Assembly: GCA_902580265.1 (NCBI GenBank)
Contig: CACHJY010000047.1
Coordinates: 1 to 5,500 of the forward strand
DNA from: an uncultured Alphaproteobacteria bacterium
GTDB lineage: Bacteria > Pseudomonadota > Alphaproteobacteria > Rhodobacterales > Rhodobacteraceae
Direction: 5' to 3'
DNA: 5,500 bases
Shown here: positions 1 to 5,500 of the stretch, piece after piece
How positions within the stretch are numbered: the first letter of the stretch is position 1
How the letters are laid out: each line of letters starts with the position of its first letter
Program-made: the position numbers and the translations under genes
Notes under the pieces: generated by a model
The model's input: the letters and a program-made list of their open reading frames with translations, nothing else
What the model was told of the DNA's origin: nothing
Databases searched by the model: none

Positions 1-790
1 TGGGCAGCTGGTTGAAAAAAATGATGTAATACTCGAAATAGATAAGGGAACGATACTGGAGCAGCTTGATGCTGGAGAAGCTGCTTTGCGGTTGGAAGAG
101 AAAAACTATTCAATAACGGAAAGCCTATCAAAGAAAGATATGACATCAGAGTTAAATTTGGTAAGGGCTGAGGCTTCTTTGACACGAGCAAAAGCAGATG
201 TTGCGACACTGCGAAATAATCTTGAAAACAGCACTGTTGTCGCAGGCATTAGTGGAGTGCTAGAGTTTTTAAATGTTGAGTCCGGTCAATTTGTCAAAAA
301 AAATCAAAATATTGGAAAAATAATCGACCTTTCAAAAATGTTGCTGTTCGCACCGGTGGCTCAAACAGACGTCGCTAAAATATCATTAAGCGATGAAGTT
401 GTAATCAATGTAACTGGAGTTGGAAACAGAAGGGGTGTAGTGAAACGTATAGCGTCTTCAGCCAGTGAGGCGACCCGAACATTCATTGTTGAAATTGAAA
501 TTACTAATACAGACAGGTCTTTGAAGGCTGGAATGAGTGCCGAGGTTGGCATTTTAGTCGAGAAGGTTCAGGCTTTTTCAATATCTCCTGCTCACTTAGC
601 AATTGGAGAAGATGGGTCTTTAAAGGTAAAAACAGTTAAAAATAATATAGTATTTGAAAATGATGTTTTGCTGGTGAGAACCTCAGGTAACTTTGCTTTG
701 GTTTCTGGGCTGATAAATGATGATATCGTTTTAACAAATGGTCAGGCTTTTGTGAGCCCTGGAGACAAGATAGAGTATAAAATTAATTGA
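1..790 (+). CDS. HlyD/AcrA-type periplasmic adaptor of an RND efflux pump, 5'-truncated by window edge
   Basis: Membrane fusion (adaptor) subunit that would bridge the inner-membrane transporter encoded next to it and an outer-membrane channel. The frame is open from base 2, giving 262 residues; a TTG at 86 is only an internal Leu codon, so the real start lies left of the window. Visible order: end of the first lipoyl half-motif (GQLVEKNDVILEID, residues 1-14), a short alpha-hairpin rich in Leu/Ala/Lys/Glu (about 26-77), the second lipoyl half (GVLEFLNVESGQFVKK, about 86-101), then beta-barrel and membrane-proximal domains to the C-terminus (including the LKAGMSAEVGILVE stretch typical of the family). 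Signal peptide or lipobox cannot be assessed. The hairpin tip (near SLSKKDMTSE) lacks the R-x3-L-x6-S spacing of AcrA-like TolC contacts as far as I can align it. It ends 9 bases before the transporter ATG, so the two are surely co-transcribed. Substrate is unknown. Confidence 0.93.
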   Translation, partial: GQLVEKNDVILEIDKGTILEQLDAGEAALRLEEKNYSITESLSKKDMTSELNLVRAEASLTRAKADVATLRNNLENSTVVAGISGVLEFLNVESGQFVKKNQNIGKIIDLSKMLLFAPVAQTDVAKISLSDEVVINVTGVGNRRGVVKRIASSASEATRTFIVEIEITNTDRSLKAGMSAEVGILVEKVQAFSISPAHLAIGEDGSLKVKTVKNNIVFENDVLLVRTSGNFALVSGLINDDIVLTNGQAFVSPGDKIEYKIN

Positions 791-793
791 GAA
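788..793 (+). promoter_or_regulatory. Weak ribosome binding site of the RND transporter gene
   Basis: TGAGAA, with a GAG core at 789-791 and 8 bases to the ATG at 800, is the only Shine-Dalgarno-like match in front of the transporter. It overlaps the adaptor stop codon (TGA 788-790). This suggests that ribosomes finishing the adaptor help start the transporter (translational coupling), which would keep subunit output in step. The match is short, so the call is tentative; the start itself is well supported by the canonical RND N-terminus. Confidence 0.45.
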
Positions 794-799
794 TAAATC

Positions 800-3700
800 A
801 TGAAATCAATAATTGAAGGCTGCTTTAAAAGACCTGGAGCCGTAATTTTAGCTCTAGTATTGATCTTCTTTTCAGGTATCAATGCATTCTTATCTATACC
901 TAAGGAAGCATCACCAGACGTAGAAATTCCCGTTGCATACGTTAGTGTAGCGTACGAAGGTATATCTCCCTCTGATGCAGAAAAGCTGTTAACCAAACCA
1001 CTTGAAAAACAGCTCAAGACAGTTGCAGGACTCAAAAAAATGACGTCAGCAGCAACGGAAGGTTACACATCTATAACGGTTGAGTTTGATGCAGGTGAGG
1101 ATATAGACCTTGTTTTAGAAGACGTACGGCAAGCTGTCGATGATGCAAAAAAGGATTTGCCGAAAAACGCAGAAGAACCAAAGGTAACAGAAATAAGTTT
1201 GGCACTATTCCCAATTTTGTCAGTATCATTGTCTGGAAACGTTCCAGAGTCTTCTCTAATAAATATAGCAAATAATATTAAAGAAAAAGTTGAGAGTGTA
1301 GCCGGTGTTTTAGAGGTAGAAGTGGGTGGTGACAGAAAAGAGGTCATTGAAATACTTATTGATGCTAGTTCTATAGAATCTTACGGAATAAACCCACAAA
1401 ACGTCATTGGATTGGTGGCGTCTAATAATCAATTAGTAACCGCTGGTGCTATTGAAAATGAAAATGGTAGATTGGTTGTGAAAGTACCTGGGGTTGTTGA
1501 AACATTAGATGAACTCTTTGCAATGCCTATAAAGATTGCGGACGGCACCACGATAAATTTTGGTGATATTGCAATTATAAGAAGAACTTTCGAAGATAAA
1601 AAAAGTTGGTCAAGAGTTAATGGTAAACAAGCTGTCGTTTTAGATATAAAAAAAAGAGTAGGATCGAATATAATTGATGTAGTTGACGCCTCAAAAAAAG
1701 TAATTTCTGAGGAAGTGTCTAACATACCAGGAAATATAAATGTTGATTACTTATTTGATGAATCTAAGTCAGTCAGAAATTTACTTAATGATTTAGGTAA
1801 TAACGTTTTTGCCGCAGTTTTAATCGTCTTGGTAATAGTAGTACTGGCATTAGGAATAAAAAATGCTCTTTTAATTGGATTTGCGATACCGAGCAGTTTT
1901 CTTCTTGGTTTCATCATTTTGAACTACTTTGGGGTAACTATGAATATAATTGTCTTATTTTCTCTTATACTCGTAGCAGGTATTCTGGTAGATGGAGTTA
2001 TTGTTACTACAGAGTATGCTGACCGAAAAATATCTTTGGGCCATGATAGAAGGGCTGCCTACTTAGAGGGTTCGGTAAGGATGTCGTGGCCTATAATAGC
2101 CTCTACAGTAACCACTTTGATGGTTTTTTTCCCTCTGTTGGTTTGGCCTGGTATAGTTGGGCAATTTATGAAATATTTGCCAATCACAATGATTGTTGTT
2201 TTATCAGCATCTCTTCTAATGGCCTTGATATTCATTCCAATATTAGGAAGCTTGCTCGGAAAAATTTCAACTGATAAAAGAACCAAAACAACGCCCCCAA
2301 AACTTTATAAAGAGATTCTTAAGATCTCAGTAACACGACCGATACTTTCGATTTTTTTGGTTGGTTTATTGATAGTGGGATCTTACACTGCATATTTTTC
2401 TGCTAAATTAGGAGTTCAATTTTTCCCAGATATTGAACCAGAACAAGCAGTTGTTCAAATTCTTTCAAGGGGTGACCTGTCTGCGTCAGAGAAAAATTCT
2501 TTAGTGAAAGATACAGAGGATTCTATTTCTAATTTAAATGGAGTAGATATAAATTTTGCAAAAACGGGAGCTGATGGCAGGACTAAAGATCTAGTAGGTT
2601 CGGTACGAACCATTTTCTCTGATTGGGATGAACGTGAAACAGCTGCTGATTTAATGGAAAGCATGAGAGGCAGTGTTAAATTTTTAGAAGGAGCTGACAT
2701 AAATATAGTAGCGCAGAAGGAAGGTCCGGGAGGTCAAGGAAAGCCAGTAAGAATTGAAATAAGAGGCACTGACTTTGATCAATTGAACAAAGCATTATTT
2801 GTTATTAGACAGAAAATGAACAAAATAGATGGTTTTATTGATATTTCAGATAACTTGCCGTCTCCAGGCTTAGAATGGAATTTAAATATTGATAGAGAAA
2901 TAGCCGCTAGACATGGTGTTACAGTTGCTAGTTTAGGAACAATGGTAAAGTTACTTACCAAAGGAGTAAAGGTTTCAGATTACAGGCCGGACGATACAGA
3001 CGAAGAACTCGAGGTGTTTTTGAGATATATAAAGTCCGAACGAAATTTAGACAGACTTCAGGAATTAAGAGTCCCCACATCAGACGGCAGATATGTACCA
3101 TTGTCCGTATTTGCTGAACTTACGCCAGAAAAAAAGGGAGGTACCATATCTCGTTTAGACGGAAACAGACTTCGATCTATCGAAGCAAATGTTAAGGACG
3201 GAATGCGAGCACCGTTTTTAATTGAAAAACTTAAGAGTGAATTAGAGAATGTAACCTTCCCAAAAAATGTGAGTGTAAACTTTGCAGGCGAGGATGAAGA
3301 CATCAAGGAAACTCAAGCTTTTCTTGGGCAATCCCTAATTTTCTCTCTCGTGTTGATGTCAATTGTTTTAATGATCCAGTTTAATTCAGCATGGCAAACT
3401 ATTGTAACGATGTCCGCAATCATTTTATCAACAGGCGGTATTTTCTTGTTACTCTTCTTAACAGAAAGACCTTTTGGTGTTGTAATGTCCATGCTTGGTC
3501 TGATTGCACTTGCAGGTATTGTTGTAAATAACAATATTGTTTTGATCGACACCTTTAATGAGTATAAAAGAAAAGGACATACCCATCGGGAAGCTGCTTA
3601 CATGGCAGGACTTACAAGGTTTAGGCCCGTTATTTTGACAGCTATTACAACTATATTAGGCCTTGTTCCGATGGTCTTCAGTCTCACCATAAGGTTTTCC

Positions 3701-3910
3701 GAAAGAGATATACTTGTGGGAGCTCCTTCGTCTCAATGGTGGGTCGATCTATCTAGTACAATTGCTGGAGGGCTGACTTTTGCTACGTTCCTCACGCTAA
3801 TAGCCACGCCAGCCTTGCTGGTGATCGGAAGGACATCAGTTTTCTCGATAAAAGATAAATTAGTCACCCTTTTCAAAACAATGCTTAGTACAAAAACTGT
3901 ATCAAGTTAG
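800..3910 (+). CDS. RND-family efflux transporter, inner-membrane permease subunit
   Basis: Proton-driven export pump of the AcrB/MexB superfamily, complete at 1036 residues (family usual about 1020-1060). The ATG at 800 gives the standard start: a short amphipathic stretch (MKSIIEGCFKRPG), then TM1 (about 13-31). Next come the first porter loop with GISPSDAEKLLTKPLE (54-69), TM2-TM7 (about 335-353, 356-377, 383-405, 430-452, 462-485, 513-533), the second periplasmic loop (about 534-840) and TM8-TM12 (about 843-1009). TM4 reads GILVDG, keeping one Asp (D398) where AcrB has D407-D408. TM10 reads GIVVNNN, with Asn910 at the AcrB K940 position. The blocks EGPGGQGKPV (641-650) and GAPSSQWWVDLS (974-985) recall an alphaproteobacterial RND group often annotated simply as efflux RND permease. 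It is downstream of its adaptor with a 9-base gap; no TolC gene is visible. Drug or small-molecule export is likelier than metal export, but the substrate cannot be read from sequence. No frameshift seen. Confidence 0.96.
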   Translation: MKSIIEGCFKRPGAVILALVLIFFSGINAFLSIPKEASPDVEIPVAYVSVAYEGISPSDAEKLLTKPLEKQLKTVAGLKKMTSAATEGYTSITVEFDAGEDIDLVLEDVRQAVDDAKKDLPKNAEEPKVTEISLALFPILSVSLSGNVPESSLINIANNIKEKVESVAGVLEVEVGGDRKEVIEILIDASSIESYGINPQNVIGLVASNNQLVTAGAIENENGRLVVKVPGVVETLDELFAMPIKIADGTTINFGDIAIIRRTFEDKKSWSRVNGKQAVVLDIKKRVGSNIIDVVDASKKVISEEVSNIPGNINVDYLFDESKSVRNLLNDLGNNVFAAVLIVLVIVVLALGIKNALLIGFAIPSSFLLGFIILNYFGVTMNIIVLFSLILVAGILVDGVIVTTEYADRKISLGHDRRAAYLEGSVRMSWPIIASTVTTLMVFFPLLVWPGIVGQFMKYLPITMIVVLSASLLMALIFIPILGSLLGKISTDKRTKTTPPKLYKEILKISVTRPILSIFLVGLLIVGSYTAYFSAKLGVQFFPDIEPEQAVVQILSRGDLSASEKNSLVKDTEDSISNLNGVDINFAKTGADGRTKDLVGSVRTIFSDWDERETAADLMESMRGSVKFLEGADINIVAQKEGPGGQGKPVRIEIRGTDFDQLNKALFVIRQKMNKIDGFIDISDNLPSPGLEWNLNIDREIAARHGVTVASLGTMVKLLTKGVKVSDYRPDDTDEELEVFLRYIKSERNLDRLQELRVPTSDGRYVPLSVFAELTPEKKGGTISRLDGNRLRSIEANVKDGMRAPFLIEKLKSELENVTFPKNVSVNFAGEDEDIKETQAFLGQSLIFSLVLMSIVLMIQFNSAWQTIVTMSAIILSTGGIFLLLFLTERPFGVVMSMLGLIALAGIVVNNNIVLIDTFNEYKRKGHTHREAAYMAGLTRFRPVILTAITTILGLVPMVFSLTIRFSERDILVGAPSSQWWVDLSSTIAGGLTFATFLTLIATPALLVIGRTSVFSIKDKLVTLFKTMLSTKTVSS
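3907..3910. other. Convergent stop-codon overlap between pump and corrinoid-activator genes
   Basis: The bases TTAG carry both stops: TAG on the plus strand (3908-3910, transporter) and TAA on the minus strand (3907-3909, activator). The two genes therefore meet tail to tail with a 4-base overlap and no spacer, and each transcript must run into the other gene before it can terminate. Confidence 0.95.
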
Positions 3911-5500
3911 CGGTGCCTTCTCTGCCTTTTTTGATTAAAGTTCACATTTGGTAATTCTTTAAACTTAAAAAGCTCTGGATGGGAAGAGCTTTCATTAGGA
4001 AAGGAAGAGCCTTCTACAAAGTGTTTTTGAAAACTCGGTTCAACAGCAGTTTCAATTTTATGGACTTTTCTTACAAGCGAAGAGATTTCTCTTCTGGCGC
4101 TTACATCTAAAAGAGCGATGATCGCTCCAGCACCTGCCGAGTTTCCACTCGCCACAATTTGGCTGACTTGCGCATCAGGTACTAGACCAATAATTAACGC
4201 ATGTTCAGGAGATATCTGAGAGCCAAAAGCGCCTGCCAGAAGAATACTATCTATTCTGTTAACGCTGCTTTTTTCCAATAAAATTTTGAAGCTTGCATGT
4301 AGGGCTGCTTTAGCGAGTTGAATTGCTCTAATATCCATGTTGGTTATAGATAATGAAACTTTGTTATCACTATATAAAAGATAGGAATTTGTTCTTTTAG
4401 AACTAGTACACCTATTCGAACCAGTTTGTGCTGCTGAACCAATTAATCCATTAGCATCTAGTAGCCCAGCTAAACGCATTTCTGCGACTGCTTCTATAAT
4501 TCCCGATCCACAAATACCCGTTACTCCGACACTAGATACGTTTTCCAGAAATTCTTTTTCATTAGACCATTGCTCACAACCTATAACTTTAAAGCTTGGT
4601 TCTTTGGTAATTGGATCTATGCGAACTCGTTCAATAGCGCCAGGTGCTGCTCTCTGACCTGCTGAAATCTGTGCCCCCTCGAGTGCCGGACCAGTTGGGC
4701 AAGAACAAGCAAAAATTTCCTCGCCTTTGGCTAGAAGTATTTCGGCGTTAGTTCCAATATCAATTAAGAGAGTAGTTGTGTCTTTTAACTTTTGTGGCTG
4801 TTCTGCTATCAAAACAGATGCAGCGTCTGCACCAACGTGTCCTCCAATACATGGGACTGTATAAACATAACTTTCGGGATTTAGAATTAAGCCTATATCC
4901 TTTGATTTAATATTGAGGCTATCTGAAAACACTAAAGGGAAAGGCGCTTGACCTAGTTCTTTTGGATCTATCCCAAGAAGAAGATGGTGCATAATGGGAT
5001 TTGCAACAAAAACAATTTCATAAGCGCTATCTAGTTTGATCCCATGTTTTTCTGTAATTTTTCTTGTAAGCTCATTTATACCCTCTATGACTGAATTATT
5101 TAACGTCGCTAAACCTGTTCCTTCCATCATGCAATATGAAACTCTACTCATAACGTCTTCACCATATCTTATCTGTGGATTCATTATACCCATACTGCCT
5201 ATAATGTTCCCTGAGTTTAAATCACAAAGAGTAGCCGCAATTGAAGTTGAGCCTAAATCAATTGCTAACCCAAATGCTGGCATCTCTGAATATCCAGAGT
5301 GAATATCTACAATTTCTGGAACGGTGTTTTCTTTATAGTATAGTAAAACCGTAATTTCCCAATTGCCTCTCCTCAATTTTTCCTGTAGATCTTTGAGAAC
5401 ACGAACACTGCATGTAACCCCTTGAATATTCCAATCATTCTTTAAACTAATTTTTAAGCGTTCAAAGTCACTCTCAAGAGAGTCAAGTTGTGGTTCTGAA
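3907..5500 (-). CDS. RACo/RamA-like ATP-dependent corrinoid-protein activator (ASKHA, DUF4445), 5'-truncated by window edge
   Basis: Family members use a [2Fe-2S] centre and ATP to reduce inactive Co(II)-cobalamin in corrinoid methyltransferases back to Co(I). The frame is open to the right edge (530 residues here; a TTG at 5376-5374 is an internal Leu codon), so about 150 residues with the expected ferredoxin domain and its Cys ligands are outside. Residues 1-65 resemble the family linker (TCSVRVLKDLQEKLRRGNWE). The ASKHA part shows phosphate-1 DLGSTS (81-86), NPQIRYGEDVMSRVS (107-121), phosphate-2 DIGTNAE (247-253), CSCPTGPALEGAQ (265-277), GICGSG (328-333), adenosine motif LLAGAFGS (420-427) and GNSAGAGA (452-459). 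It ends in a variable tail closing with QKRQRRHR; an Arg-rich end is, as I recall, common in Rhodobacterales homologues. The convergent pump gene looks unrelated; partner methyltransferase genes are probably further right or elsewhere. A methylotrophy or demethylation role is the main alternative to methionine synthase support. Confidence 0.9.
   Translation of the reverse strand, partial: SEPQLDSLESDFERLKISLKNDWNIQGVTCSVRVLKDLQEKLRRGNWEITVLLYYKENTVPEIVDIHSGYSEMPAFGLAIDLGSTSIAATLCDLNSGNIIGSMGIMNPQIRYGEDVMSRVSYCMMEGTGLATLNNSVIEGINELTRKITEKHGIKLDSAYEIVFVANPIMHHLLLGIDPKELGQAPFPLVFSDSLNIKSKDIGLILNPESYVYTVPCIGGHVGADAASVLIAEQPQKLKDTTTLLIDIGTNAEILLAKGEEIFACSCPTGPALEGAQISAGQRAAPGAIERVRIDPITKEPSFKVIGCEQWSNEKEFLENVSSVGVTGICGSGIIEAVAEMRLAGLLDANGLIGSAAQTGSNRCTSSKRTNSYLLYSDNKVSLSITNMDIRAIQLAKAALHASFKILLEKSSVNRIDSILLAGAFGSQISPEHALIIGLVPDAQVSQIVASGNSAGAGAIIALLDVSARREISSLVRKVHKIETAVEPSFQKHFVEGSSFPNESSSHPELFKFKELPNVNFNQKRQRRHR
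3969..3992. repeat. 8-bp perfect inverted repeat, possible weak terminator hairpin
   Basis: AAAGCTCT (3969-3976) and AGAGCTTT (3985-3992) are perfect reverse complements around an 8-base loop, GGATGGGA. The element lies 59 bases past the transporter stop, where that transcript could end, yet inside the last codons of the opposing activator gene. Read on the plus strand the hairpin is followed only by CATT. Read on the minus strand its arm ends in five T's, then AAGTTT. Only three of eight pairs are G-C, so it is a weak terminator in either direction and may be chance in AT-rich coding DNA. Confidence 0.35.

Noticed and set aside
86..88. TTG as the start codon of the adaptor
   Set aside because: The frame is open to the left edge and encodes the first lipoyl half-motif before this codon; starting here would remove a required part of the fold.
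742..1035. 97-codon minus-strand open frame opposite the adaptor/transporter junction
   Set aside because: It overlaps two well-supported genes on the other strand, has no recognisable domain, and is an antisense shadow.
2086..2274. 62-codon plus-strand frame inside the transporter gene
   Set aside because: Out-of-frame product of the TM5-TM6 coding region; its hydrophobic look comes from the overlapping membrane segments.
1063..3552. Many 60-98-codon minus-strand open frames (for example 1063-1347, 1429-1725, 2059-2286, 3058-3306, 3313-3552)
   Set aside because: All lie opposite the complete RND gene, have low-complexity Ser/Thr/Phe-rich translations expected from antisense reading, and match no family I know.
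3807..3823. Stem of 7 pairs (one G-T) with a CTT loop near the end of the transporter gene, considered as a terminator
   Set aside because: It lies about 90 bases before the stop codon, encodes part of conserved TM12 (ATPALLV), and no T-run follows.
3927..3932. Run of six T's just after the transporter stop, considered as the tail of an intrinsic terminator
   Set aside because: No stable hairpin precedes it; the bases encode Lys/Arg codons of the activator's basic tail.
5036..5302. 88-codon plus-strand frame opposite the corrinoid activator, with some hydrophobic character
   Set aside because: It is antisense to the conserved phosphate-1 and NPQIRYGED region, whose family conservation shows the minus strand is the coding one.
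5374..5376. TTG as the start codon of the minus-strand activator
   Set aside because: The frame continues to the window edge with 41 more residues that match the family's linker, so this is an internal Leu.

Overview
The window holds three protein-coding genes and almost no non-coding DNA. DNA is AT-rich (roughly 40% G+C by eye) and the proteins are rich in Lys, Asn and Ile. The RND pump and the corrinoid-activator-like protein both most resemble, from memory, the alphaproteobacterial (Rhodobacterales-type) versions of their families. My best guess is a low-G+C marine alphaproteobacterium; this is inference, as no phylogenetic marker is present.

Plus strand, 1-3910: the C-terminal 262 codons of a HlyD/AcrA-type periplasmic adaptor (5' end outside the window) are followed after 9 bases by a complete 1036-residue RND inner-membrane transporter. 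The two form one operon encoding the inner two parts of a tripartite efflux pump. No TolC-type outer-membrane channel is visible, so it is either upstream or elsewhere in the genome. The pump has one TM4 aspartate and an Asn-rich TM10 site in place of the AcrB-type Asp-Asp/Lys relay.

Minus strand, 5500-3907: the C-terminal 530 codons of a RACo/RamA-like (DUF4445, ASKHA-fold) ATP-dependent activator of corrinoid proteins. Its reading frame runs off the right edge, so the expected N-terminal [2Fe-2S] domain is outside the window. In relatives of this lineage such proteins keep the cobalamin of a methyltransferase, notably a split methionine synthase, in the active Co(I) state.

The pump and the activator genes converge and their stop codons overlap (3907-3910), so no intergenic space exists for a terminator. 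The only hairpin-like element nearby is an 8-bp perfect inverted repeat (3969-3992) inside the activator's poorly conserved tail. The two transcription units look functionally unrelated. I found no RNA gene, mobile element, CRISPR array, attachment site or clear promoter, and no gene-free stretch above 10 bases. I do not see a previously undescribed system here; the points most worth checking are the activator's partner genes and the proton-relay variant of the pump.
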